This document shows positions 1 to 9,885 of a DNA stretch of 64,000 nucleotides, piece by piece. Origin of the DNA: JBKBIP01 sp046297495 (GTDB lineage: Bacteria > Planctomycetota > Planctomycetia > Gemmatales > Gemmataceae); assembly GCA_046297495.1 (NCBI GenBank), contig JBKBIP010000031.1, positions 1 to 64,000 of the forward strand, written 5' to 3'. A model generated the notes under the pieces. It was not told where the DNA came from and searched no databases. It worked only from the letters and a program-made list of their open reading frames with translations. Position 1 is the stretch's first letter; each line of letters starts with the position of its first letter. Both the position numbers and the translations under genes were made by a program.

Positions 1-2025
<2,025 letters not shown>

Positions 2026-2384
2026 GACAAACTCCAATAGACTAAGAAGCAGCGAAACATGAAAGGGATTGTTTCATGCCCAAACCACGGCAGCCATGCT
2101 TACCCCCCCAGAACAAAATGAGGCATTCTGCTACGATGTATGCGCTCCCGGCTTGAAATTCGTCGCGGAGCGGCCAAATTTTGCTAAATTTCTCAAAAGC
2201 GATGGCGGCAGTAGGTCCAGCGGTGGAAAAACAAGGGCACCGCCCGGCTTTCACTGCTCCAAAGGATGGAGCTTTCCTTCCACCCACCCGCCACGACCGC
2301 GCCCTGAAGGGGGTAGGGCGGAATGGAACGTATTTTGGAACGAAAGCCTGTCCGAATGACCGCCCCGTCACGAATCAACCATCC
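2026..2384. other. Intergenic region between kinase and sigma factor
   Basis: About 360 bp between the kinase start and the assembly gap. Open frames here on both strands have no recognisable domain, and I see no convincing gene. The region must hold the kinase's ribosome-binding site and perhaps a promoter. If kinase and sigma gene are co-transcribed, it is an unusually long spacer of unknown true length because of the adjoining gap. Confidence 0.5.
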
Positions 2385-2484
2385 NNNNNNNNNNNNNNNN
2401 NNNNNNNNNNNNNNNNNNNNNNNNNNNNNNNNNNNNNNNNNNNNNNNNNNNNNNNNNNNNNNNNNNNNNNNNNNNNNNNNNNNN
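2385..2484. other. Assembly gap (100 N)
   Basis: Exactly 100 consecutive N, the conventional scaffold-gap placeholder of unknown real size. It removes the 3' end of the sigma-factor gene and whatever lies between it and 2384. Confidence 0.98.
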
Positions 2485-3063
2485 AAAGGATTCCTGCCAT
2501 CCATCCACCAAGCCGGCCAGCTCTCGGCGCAACCGGCGCAGGACGCGGGCCTTGGCGGAGTAGACGGCGGCGACACTAAGGCTCAGCCGCGCCGCGACCT
2601 CGGCGGCGGATTGGTCCTCCACCACCAGCTGCCAGCAAGCTTGCCAGGTAGCCGGCTGAAATTCCTTCTCCAATAACGACATGGCCCGCTGGATGAGCCA
2701 GCGATTGTATTCATCGCGCTCCACGTCCGAGCCGTTCAACGGCGCGACCAGCAATTCCATATTGGCGTCATGCCGGGCGGGTGTCGCCGTATGGCGGCGC
2801 TGGTTCTGCCGGTACTGGTTCAGCGTGATCGTCCAGAGCCAGCCGCGGAAACTCTTGAGATGGTTGTAATCGAACTCTGGCAGCTTGCGGACCAGCAGGG
2901 CAAAGACATCTTGCACCAAGTCTTCCGCGTCTTCCCCTTGCAGCCCCAGCCGATAGGCGAAGCGATTGAGCAAGGGGGTATAAAGCAATATGAACCGCTC
3001 CCAGGCCCCGCCAGCCAACGGCTGCCGGAGTCGTTCGAGTAAGCTGGCAGGCGTGTGGTCCAT
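2485..3063 (-). CDS. ECF-type RNA polymerase sigma factor (3' end lost in gap)
   Basis: From ATG 3063 the frame gives 193 residues before the gap. Region 2 is clear: RFAYRLGLQGEDAEDLVQDVF (about residues 35-53), with the DAEDLVQDVF helix typical of ECF sigma-70 factors, followed by the FRGWLWTITLNQYR segment. Region 4 is near the end (SAAEVAARLSLSVAAVYSAKARVLRRLRREL), with its helix-turn-helix. Planctomycete ECF factors usually end soon after such a region, so only a few residues are probably missing. It directs core RNA polymerase to a dedicated promoter set. The downstream same-strand kinase with a zinc-finger-like N-terminus is its likely regulatory partner (inferred). Confidence 0.9.
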
Positions 3064-3119
3064 GATTGATTACTCATGGTGAAGTGGATCGAGAAAGGAA
3101 TCAGGCATCATACTTGATC

Positions 3120-3148
3120 AATATACCGTTGTCCTCAGGGCAAGGCAA
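3120..3148 (-). promoter_or_regulatory. Candidate sigma-70-type promoter of the ECF sigma gene
   Basis: On the minus strand TTGCCT (3148-3143), a 17-bp spacer and TATATT (3125-3120), giving a predicted start near 3113 and a leader of about 50 nt before ATG 3063. Read by eye; no other support. Confidence 0.4.
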
Positions 3149-3244
3149 TCGTTCGCGCCATTTGGCTCCGCGCGCTGTAGGTGAGTTATCTTCGTCTGCT
3201 ATCGGCCGCCGGAGAGAACTCCAGAAACGGCCCACGGAATTTGG

Positions 3245-3275
3245 TTGTTCAACCTCTTGAAACACGAGTTATAAT
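3245..3275 (+). promoter_or_regulatory. Candidate promoter upstream of the alpha/beta hydrolase
   Basis: A perfect TATAAT at 3270-3275 with TTGTTC at 3245-3250; the 19-bp spacer is longer than ideal. It lies about 105 bp upstream of the ATG at 3382, in a 319-bp divergent intergenic region. Confidence 0.3.
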
Positions 3276-3381
3276 GCGCATGGCTTTCATGCATCATACG
3301 CGAATGACAGTTGGCTACGCCTCAATAAAAGCGCCAACGAAACAGAGCCTATGAGGTTATATCGAATGGGAGGATTGGGAT

Positions 3382-4377
3382 ATGCGGTCTGGGCCTATCA
3401 CGATCTGTTTGTGCGGCTTGGTCAGTTTAGGCAACCTGGCAGCTGAACCAGCCGCGCCTGTGGAAAGAGGAACCGTCCACTTCGAGCCGCTGCCGGACAA
3501 GGGGACGGTGCCGGAACGCTATCGGCTGGCAGCGCATCGCTTCGACTATCAAATGACGCACAAGACTACCTTTCCGGTCAGCGGCGTTCGTGTCTATCAC
3601 TTGACGTTCCCCTCGCCGGTGCGGTCGTCCGTGCCGGAAAACAATACGGTTCACGCGGAATACTACCGGCCCGATCCGCACAAGTTCCGGGAACCGTTCC
3701 CCTGCGTGATCGTGTTGGACATCACCGGCGGCGATCAGAAGGTGTCGCGGACCATCGCCAGCTACCTGGCCCAGCACGGCATCGGCGGGCTGTTCGTGCA
3801 GATGGCCTATTATGGCCCGCGCCGGCCGCCGGGCAGCCCGGTGCGATTGCTCAGCTACGACTATCAGCACACGATGGCGGCGATTCGGCAAACGGTGCTC
3901 GACCTGCGCCGGGCCACCGCTTGGATGGAGTCCCGGCCAGAGATCGACGCCCAGCGGCTGGGGGTCGTGGGAACCAGCTTGGGCAGTTTCATCGGTACTC
4001 TGTCCGCCGAGATGGAGCCGAAGCTGCACCGGGTGGCGGTGCTGCTCGGTGGTGGCGGGCTGGTCGATGTCTTTTATGACGATCCACGCGGGGCTGCGGT
4101 TCGGCGGCTCTGGGAAGCGATGGGCGGCACCAAGGAGTCGCTCAAGGAGTTGATCGCTCCCGTCGATCCGATCACCTACGCCGAAAACTTGAAAGAGCGC
4201 CAGGTGCTCATCCTGGCCGCCCGCCGGGATGAGATCGTGCCGCCCCAAGCGACCGAGGCCTTGTGGCGGGCGACCGGCCAACAACAGATCATCTGGTTTG
4301 ATTGCACGCATTACGGCGCCGTCGCGCATATCGTTCCCGCCTTGAAGCATCTCGTGGAGCATTTCGGGGCGGAGTGA
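3382..4377 (+). CDS. Secreted alpha/beta hydrolase
   Basis: 331 residues. The first 20 or so form a signal peptide (hydrophobic ITICLCGLVSLGNLAAEPAAP), so export is expected. The body fits the alpha/beta-hydrolase fold: CVIVLDITGG early strand, then the nucleophile elbow GTSLGS with Ser near residue 198, a late acid strand VLILAARRDEIVPP, and a C-terminal CTHYGA with the probable catalytic His. The ATG is preceded by GGAGG at good spacing. It resembles planctomycete hydrolases related to dienelactone hydrolase or acetyl xylan esterase families, but the substrate cannot be read from sequence. The next gene follows after 28 bp, suggesting co-transcription. Confidence 0.85.
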   Translation: MRSGPITICLCGLVSLGNLAAEPAAPVERGTVHFEPLPDKGTVPERYRLAAHRFDYQMTHKTTFPVSGVRVYHLTFPSPVRSSVPENNTVHAEYYRPDPHKFREPFPCVIVLDITGGDQKVSRTIASYLAQHGIGGLFVQMAYYGPRRPPGSPVRLLSYDYQHTMAAIRQTVLDLRRATAWMESRPEIDAQRLGVVGTSLGSFIGTLSAEMEPKLHRVAVLLGGGGLVDVFYDDPRGAAVRRLWEAMGGTKESLKELIAPVDPITYAENLKERQVLILAARRDEIVPPQATEALWRATGQQQIIWFDCTHYGAVAHIVPALKHLVEHFGAE

Positions 4378-4405
4378 CCTAACTATGTTTCTAGGAGTCG
4401 TGATC

Positions 4406-5179
4406 ATGGTTCGCATGACGTTGTGGGGTGGATTGGTGGCGGCCTTGTTGGCCAGCCCTGCTATTGGGGCTGAAAACGTGCCGGGCCAGGAGGTCAAGCT
4501 GCCGCTGGACCCGAAGCAGCGCGTGGCGGAAGTCCGTGCCAAGTTGGCCAAGCCTTCAGAGCACACAGTCTCTTTCGATCCCAACACGCCATTGAAAGAT
4601 GCCTTGGAATTCCTCAGTGATTTGGAAGATGTGGCCATTCTCCTCGACAGTACCGCTTTTCGCGCGGCGGGCTGCGAAGGCATTGAAGATTCTCCAGTGG
4701 CCCTTCCTCGACTCAAACAGGTCCGCCTGGGCAAAATCCTTGATCTGCTCTTGGCCCAGCTTCCCACGCCCGCGACCTATTTCGTCAACGGCGATGGCAT
4801 CGTGGAAGTGACCATTCCTAGCCTACGAAATCCGGCGGATTGGGTGGCCGTGGAGCGGTATGTGGTTCCCACGATTGAGCTGGAGTGCAAGGAGCGACCG
4901 TTGGCGGAAGCACTGAACAGCCTGGCCGAGCAAACCTCCATCAGCATCCTGCTGGATCCAAGCGTCGGCGAGGCGGCGCGAAGCCCCATCACGGCTCACT
5001 TGCGGCGGGTGCCCTTGGACACGGCGGTCCGCCTGTTGGCCGACATGGCGAATCTCAAATCCGTGCCACTGGATAATGTGATCTACGTCACCACGCCCAA
5101 GAAGGCCAAGGTGTTGCACAAGGAACAAGGACAAAGAGACGGCTTGGGCGTGGGTGGGACGGTGTTTCGAGGACTATAA
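4406..5179 (+). CDS. Exported protein with two STN/secretin-like domains, function unknown
   Basis: 257 residues from ATG 4406, chosen because AGGAG lies 8 bp upstream; an in-frame ATG at 4385 lacks that support. A signal peptide (MTLWGGLVAALLASPAIGA) is followed by two similar modules of about 90 residues: TPLKDALEFLSDLEDVAILLD and RPLAEALNSLAEQTSISILLD, each followed by a short strand ending near TYFVNGDGIVEVT or NVIYVTTPKKA. This pattern matches STN (secretin/TonB short N-terminal) domains, which in Planctomycetes often occur alone in periplasmic proteins. No secretin pore domain is present. It follows the hydrolase closely and is probably co-expressed. Function is not known. Confidence 0.75.
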   Translation: MVRMTLWGGLVAALLASPAIGAENVPGQEVKLPLDPKQRVAEVRAKLAKPSEHTVSFDPNTPLKDALEFLSDLEDVAILLDSTAFRAAGCEGIEDSPVALPRLKQVRLGKILDLLLAQLPTPATYFVNGDGIVEVTIPSLRNPADWVAVERYVVPTIELECKERPLAEALNSLAEQTSISILLDPSVGEAARSPITAHLRRVPLDTAVRLLADMANLKSVPLDNVIYVTTPKKAKVLHKEQGQRDGLGVGGTVFRGL

Positions 5180-5315
5180 AAATCGTCGGAAGTTATCCAG
5201 CCGGAGCAATGTGCTTTGTATAGCGGCGAGTGGTGGGCGTCAGCCCTCGGATGGTGTCCTGTCACCAGCGGGCTGATGCCTAACCGTTCGCCGCTGATCC
5301 GTTCATGGAACAGGG

Positions 5316-5936
5316 ATGACCCACCCCGAGAATCTCCCTGCGGTTCCCCTCACTTCGCATCCCTGGCAAGCCGCGCCGCCGGTGCGGTTCAATCCGTGGA
5401 AGCATCACGTTGGCTTTCTGCGCTGGCGCCTCCAGGAAGTCAGCGCACGCGGTGATGATTCCTTGTCGGTGTTGGCGTCCGAGCTGGTCGTCATCGGCAC
5501 GGAGTTGATGGACCTCTACACGGGCGAGCTGCCCCCGCGCGTCATTGGTGACATGATATTTGCACGGATTCAGGCCGAGCCGCACGGTTCCTGGCCTGAT
5601 TATCGTGCTTGGATCGAAGCGGGGGGCGGGTATCAAGTCCTCACCCTCGCCGCCGACGATTCGTGCTGGGTCTTGCGGCTAGGGGATGACGCTGGACGCT
5701 ATGTGCATGTCCATCCGGGCCGGTGGACGCTGCGTACGTGCCGGGTGCGGGCCAACGCCCTCAAGACGGCGGTATTAGCCCTGGCTGATGTCGGTAGGCA
5801 CGGGGGCGATGCCCTTGACCTGGGCCGGGTGAATATCCTCCGCCAGCGCTACCTCGGACTGTCCCCCTTAGGTAAGCCATTGTCCTACACGGCGGGAATC
5901 GGCGCGATCATCGCCCTGTTGCGAAATGAGGGCTAA
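5316..5936 (+). CDS. Hypothetical protein
   Basis: 206 residues with no domain I recognise. It has no signal peptide or membrane segment. Visible features are a N-terminal RFNPWKHHVGFLRWRL segment, a long helix-like stretch (SVLASELVVIGTELMDLYTG), and a middle part rich in short strands (YQVLTLADDSCWVLRLGDDAGRYVHVHPGR, shown discontinuously). Codon use and GC are like its neighbours, and no overlapping alternative looks better, so it is probably a real, lineage-restricted gene. The promoter of the next gene starts inside its last codons. Confidence 0.65.
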   Translation: MTHPENLPAVPLTSHPWQAAPPVRFNPWKHHVGFLRWRLQEVSARGDDSLSVLASELVVIGTELMDLYTGELPPRVIGDMIFARIQAEPHGSWPDYRAWIEAGGGYQVLTLAADDSCWVLRLGDDAGRYVHVHPGRWTLRTCRVRANALKTAVLALADVGRHGGDALDLGRVNILRQRYLGLSPLGKPLSYTAGIGAIIALLRNEG

Positions 5937-5948
5937 GTGGGTTATAAT
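5919..5948 (+). promoter_or_regulatory. Candidate sigma-70-type promoter of the thioredoxin/PDZ gene
   Basis: TTGCGA (5919-5924), 18-bp spacer, perfect TATAAT (5943-5948). Predicted start near 5955, about 60 nt before ATG 6016. It suggests that the TGA-interrupted gene is independently transcribed rather than decaying. Confidence 0.45.
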
Positions 5949-6015
5949 TTTCTTCTCTCCATTTGCTTCGCCCCCTGCTGGACCGCCGCCTTCATGAACC
6001 CGCCTGGAGATATTT

Positions 6016-7242
6016 ATGAGACACTGTCTTGTCGCCGTCGTGTTGACGTTGGGGATATTACCGGTTTGTCAAGGTTTGCCAATAGAGGATGCGTCCCCCT
6101 GGCTGCGTGATTATGACACCGCCTTGCAACAAGCGCGTCGCGCCGGCAAGCCGGTCTTCGTGGTGTTTCGTTGCGAGCACTGAAGGGACTGCACCGAACT
6201 CGACGGGCAGGTTGCTCGTCTGGACCCGATGATCGCCGACCTGGCGCGGCAATTCGTGCTGGTGCGCCTCACCAACATGCGCGGCGTGAATCTGAACGTC
6301 TTCGACTTCGACCATGATTTGACCTGGATGGCGTTCTTCCTGAATGCTGATGAGCATGTGTATGGCCGATTCGGCGGTCGGGACGCGGACTCCGCTGATA
6401 AGTATTCGTCTTTGAAAGGGCTACGTCATGCCATGCGCGCGGCCTTGGACGCGCACCAACGCTCCTTGTTGGCGCCCCAAGCGCGCGTTGCCCGCAAGCC
6501 CTTCACCGTGGAACAGTATCAAGCCGCGCGCCAGCGCGCGACGGCCAGCTGCATTCACTGTCACCATGTCCACGAAATGCGCCGGGCCGACCGGCAAGCA
6601 GCGGGGGAATGGCGGCGCGAGGACGAATGGATTTATCCACCTCCGGAAAATCTGGGCTTTTCGGTCGATCCTGACCAGGGAGACCGTGTGCGTTGCGTCG
6701 CGCCCGACCGCGCCGCGGCACGTCTCGGTTTGCGAATCGGCGATCATCTGCGGCACGTGAATGGCTGGCCGGTGGCCTCGTTCGCCGACGTGCAGTATGC
6801 CTTGCATCGGGCGCCCGCGCAGGGACAAATCGAAGTCATCTGGCGGCGCGGCGATCATATCCTGCAAGGTAAAATGACTCTGCCGAATCACTGGCGGCAA
6901 GCGGACGTTTCCTGGCGCTGGTCGCTGCGCACGCTGGACCCCTACCCCGCGGTATTCGGCGAAGACCTATCCACGCAAGAGAAGAAGGAGCTGAGATTGC
7001 GCGAAGACCAGCTGGCGTTTCGCCAAGCCAGCTTTGTCCCTGCCGCCGCCCGCCGCGCCGGCATCCAAGCCAACGACGTTATCGTGGGATTCAACCATCG
7101 CTACCCCGCCATGACCGCCCGCCAATTTCAGGCGTATGTCCGTTTGCATTTTCAGGTCGGCGACCGCGTTGTGCTTCACATCCAGCGCGCTGGCCAACGC
7201 CTGGACATTCCCATGACGCTCGAACGCAGACCGCCGATCTGA
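6016..7242 (+). CDS. Candidate selenoprotein: exported thioredoxin-like / CxxCH / two-PDZ protein with in-frame TGA (Sec56)
   Basis: Reading ATG 6016 to TGA 7242 gives 408 residues with one internal TGA at 6181-6183. Before it lie a signal peptide (CLVAVVLTLGILPVCQG) and a thioredoxin-like start, ARRAGKPVFVVFRC; after it RDCTELDGQV and the rest of the fold. The redox motif therefore reads C53-E-H-U56-R-D-C59. Further on are CIHCH (about 179-183, a c-type heme motif) and two PDZ modules (about 205-285 and 325-405). No other lesion occurs in 1.2 kb. Downstream of the TGA, 6202-6220 can fold into a SECIS-like hairpin. A promoter lies upstream and a hairpin follows the gene. Alternatives are a recent nonsense mutation (Cys TGC/TGT or Trp TGG to TGA) or a sequencing error. 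Without recoding, translation gives a 55-residue peptide. No sel genes lie in the window. Confidence 0.6.
6202..6220 (+). promoter_or_regulatory. Candidate bacterial SECIS hairpin
   Basis: GACGGGCA (6202-6209) pairs with TGCTCGTC (6213-6220): eight pairs including one G-U, closing a GGU apical loop (6210-6212). The loop starts 26 nt after the TGA at 6181-6183 and has G in its first two positions, as bacterial SECIS elements usually do. The tip GCAGGU-UGC matches the E. coli fdhF tip GCAGGUCUGC apart from one missing C (from memory). It lies wholly within the coding frame. Confidence 0.55.
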
Positions 7243-7260
7243 GATTGGCAAATCCCATGA

Positions 7261-7303
7261 GCACGCGGCGCGAGCATTCACCGCGCTTGCTCGCGCCGCG
7301 TGC
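7261..7303. repeat. Perfect 16-bp inverted repeat between two genes
   Basis: GCACGCGGCGCGAGCA (7261-7276) and its exact complement (7288-7303) around an 11-nt loop. It lies 18 bp after the stop of the thioredoxin/PDZ gene. There is no T-tract, so it is a possible mRNA-stabilising hairpin or factor-dependent terminator. Confidence 0.7.
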
Positions 7304-7393
7304 CCGGTGGCATCATTTCCGCCGACGAGACGGTGCGTTTTGCCGAGCGGCTGACATCTCATTTTCGTCCAGTTTCGTGGTACAATTCCCCTC

Positions 7394-9598
7394 ATGACGG
7401 AAAGTCTCTCTGGAAGCATTGAACGGGTCGTTTTCCATAATCCCGAAAACGGCTTCGCCGTGCTGCGGGTCAAGGCGACGGGACATCGCGAGCTGGTCAC
7501 GGTCGTCGGCCACGCGCCTAACGTCGTGGTCGGCGAGTACGTCGATGCGCGGGGGGAATGGGTCAACAACCGCACCCACGGTTTACAGTTCAAGGCGGAA
7601 ACTTTGCACACCACGCCGCCGCACACTTTGGAAGGGATCGAACGCTACCTCTGTTCGGGGTTGATCAAGGGGATCGGTCCCCACGTGGCCAAGAAGATCG
7701 TCGAGACGTTTGGGGATCGCGCCTTGTCCGTCATTGATGAAAGCCCCACATATCTCCTGGAAATCAAGGGGATCGGCCCCAAGCGCGTGCAACTCATCCG
7801 CGAAAGCTGGCAACAACAGCGGGCTGTGCGTGACATCATGATGTTTCTGCACCAGCACGGTGTTGGTACGGCCCGCGCAATGCGCATCCACAAGACCTAC
7901 GGCGACCAGGCGATTGATATGGTGCGGTCCAATCCGTATCGGCTGGCCAATGACATTTGGGGGATCGGCTTCCAGACGGCGGACGAACTGGCCGGCAAGC
8001 TGGGCATCGCCCGCGATTCGCCATTGCGCGCCCAAGCGGCGGTGCGCTACATGCTGCAGCGCATGAGCGCCGAAGGGCATTGCGGTTATCCCGAAACGCG
8101 ACTGATCGAAGGGACGGCGGAGATGACTGGCATCAGCCCGGAAGTGATCGCCGCCGCCGTCGAGTACGAACGTAGTCAGGGGGAGCTGGTCCGCGAAACC
8201 AAGGTGCTACCCAAAGGAGAGGAAGCCTGGATTTATCTCAAACCGCTGTTTCTGGCGGAATTGGGCGTGGCTAGAGGGTTGTGCCAGTTACGGCAAGGGA
8301 AGCATCCGCTGCCATCACTGGACATGGAAAAAGCATTGAACTGGGTCGAGCGGCGCATCGGCCTGCGCTTGGCCGCCTCGCAACGGCAAGCCATCGCCCA
8401 GGCCGCCACGCAAAAGGTGCTTGTCATCACCGGCGGTCCCGGCGTCGGCAAAACGACCATCGTGCGGGCCATCGTGGACATCTTTGCCGCCAAGGAGCTG
8501 CACGTCGAGCTTTGCGCTCCCACCGGCCGGGCGGCCAAGCGGCTCAGCGAGACAACCGGCCGCGAGGCGCGCACCATCCATCGCCTGCTCGAATTTGATC
8601 CCGTCCTGGGGGGCTTCAAGAAGGATCGCCATGATCCGCTGGAAGTGGATTTGCTCATTGTCGATGAAGTCTCGATGGTCGATGTGGTGCTGATGAATCA
8701 GTTGTTAAAGGCTGTCCCAGCAGAAGCGTGCCTGGTGCTGGTCGGCGATGTCGATCAATTGCCCTCCGTTGGACCAGGGACGGTATTGACGGACATTATC
8801 GATTCCGGCATGGTGCCGACAGTGCGGTTGACGGAAATCTTTCGCCAAGCCGGGGAGAGCTGGATCGTGCGGGCCGCCCACCAGGTCAATCAAGGGGAGC
8901 GGCCCGAATCCGCCCCCGCCCACCAGGGGGATTTTTTCTTCCTGTCCGTGAACGATCCCGCCGTCATCACCGAGCGCGTCATTACCATGGTCCGCGAACG
9001 CATCCCGGCACGCTTCCACTTCGACCCGTTCCGCGACATTCAGGTGTTAACTCCCATGAATCGTTCCGAGCTGGGAGTCCGTAATCTGAACAGTCTCTTG
9101 CAAAATGTCCTCAATCCAGCCCGTCCCGGCGCGATCGAGATTCAGCGGTTCGGCTGGACGTTCCGCGTCGGCGACAAGGTGTTGCAAACCGTGAATAACT
9201 ATCAGAAGGACGTGTTCAACGGCGACATCGGCCGGGTCGTGGACATCAACAAGGATGATCAAGAAATGCTGGTGAACTTCGATGGCCGCGAGATTCCTTA
9301 TGATTTCAACGAACTGGATGAATTGGCGTTGGCATACGCCTTGACGGTTCATAAAGCCCAAGGCTCGGAATATCCCGCCGTGGTTATTCCCTTACACACG
9401 CAACACTATCTGCTCTTGCAGCGCAACTTGCTCTATACCGGCATCACGCGCGGCAAGAAGCTGGTGGTGGTCGTTGGCAGTCCCCGCGCCCTGCAACTGG
9501 CCGTGCAACGTCAAGACACCAACCGCCGTTACACCGCCCTGCGCGAACGCCTGCGCCAGCTTGACAAATCCCCGCCCGCGGAAACCGAAGTAGATTGA
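7394..9598 (+). CDS. recD2: RecD2-type ATP-dependent DNA helicase
   Basis: 734 residues, the usual RecD2 length. The N-terminal OB-like part (SGSIERVVFHNPENGFAVLRV) is followed by helix-hairpin-helix motifs (LIKGIGPHVAKKIV, LEIKGIGPKRVQLI), which distinguish RecD2 from RecBCD-type RecD. The superfamily 1B helicase motor has Walker A GGPGVGKTT (about 347), LLIVDEVSMVD (about 420) and LVGDVDQLPSVGPG. A late SH3-like insertion has YQKDVFNGDIGRV, and the C-terminal motifs are TVHKAQGSEYPAVV and LLYTGITRGKK. RecD2 unwinds DNA 5' to 3' and acts in repair and replication in bacteria lacking RecBC. TACAAT at 7381-7386 is only 7 bp before the ATG, so a very short leader or leaderless transcript is possible. 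Confidence 0.95.
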   Translation: MTESLSGSIERVVFHNPENGFAVLRVKATGHRELVTVVGHAPNVVVGEYVDARGEWVNNRTHGLQFKAETLHTTPPHTLEGIERYLCSGLIKGIGPHVAKKIVETFGDRALSVIDESPTYLLEIKGIGPKRVQLIRESWQQQRAVRDIMMFLHQHGVGTARAMRIHKTYGDQAIDMVRSNPYRLANDIWGIGFQTADELAGKLGIARDSPLRAQAAVRYMLQRMSAEGHCGYPETRLIEGTAEMTGISPEVIAAAVEYERSQGELVRETKVLPKGEEAWIYLKPLFLAELGVARGLCQLRQGKHPLPSLDMEKALNWVERRIGLRLAASQRQAIAQAATQKVLVITGGPGVGKTTIVRAIVDIFAAKELHVELCAPTGRAAKRLSETTGREARTIHRLLEFDPVLGGFKKDRHDPLEVDLLIVDEVSMVDVVLMNQLLKAVPAEACLVLVGDVDQLPSVGPGTVLTDIIDSGMVPTVRLTEIFRQAGESWIVRAAHQVNQGERPESAPAHQGDFFFLSVNDPAVITERVITMVRERIPARFHFDPFRDIQVLTPMNRSELGVRNLNSLLQNVLNPARPGAIEIQRFGWTFRVGDKVLQTVNNYQKDVFNGDIGRVVDINKDDQEMLVNFDGREIPYDFNELDELALAYALTVHKAQGSEYPAVVIPLHTQHYLLLQRNLLYTGITRGKKLVVVVGSPRALQLAVQRQDTNRRYTALRERLRQLDKSPPAETEVD

Positions 9599-9775
9599 AC
9601 AAGCCGCATGGCAAGGATAACAAAGAGGCCGCGGCCCGTTTTCATCCTCGGAGCGCGGATGAGCGGCAACGCAAGCCCATGATCGGAACAGATGTTTCCT
9701 GAACGAAAACCGGCTCACCCGCCTCCGGGCCCAAAATCCGCGCCGCGATTCCTCAGGGCGCGAACCGATCGCCCC

Positions 9776-9804
9776 TTGCCTTCGGATTATTCATTAGCTA
9801 TTGT
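9776..9804 (+). promoter_or_regulatory. Candidate promoter of the ABC-transporter / DUF4340 operon
   Basis: TTGCCT (9776-9781), 17-bp spacer, TATTGT (9799-9804). Predicted start near 9811 and a leader of about 75 nt to ATG 9886. A half-copy of the dispersed palindrome (GCGCGAACCGATC, about 9758-9770) lies immediately upstream. Confidence 0.35.
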
Positions 9805-9885
9805 TCAAAACACATACCCACATTCCGGCCGGTTTTGATCGTGCCAGAGTCCGATTTCGTGCTTGTTGGGAAAGGAGAAGCACGA

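Noticed and set aside
2042..2371. 109-codon minus-strand open frame between kinase and gap
   Set aside because: No recognisable domain and no ribosome-binding site; adjoining the gap makes its start unreliable.
3427..4767. 446-codon minus-strand open frame
   Set aside because: It covers the convincing alpha/beta hydrolase gene and part of the STN-like gene on the other strand and contains no recognisable domain.
6189..6210. Alternative SECIS hairpin CTGC-A-CCG / CGG-GCAG right after the TGA
   Set aside because: Its loop starts only 13 nt after the TGA and begins with AA; the hairpin at 6202-6220 fits bacterial SECIS rules better. The two are mutually exclusive.
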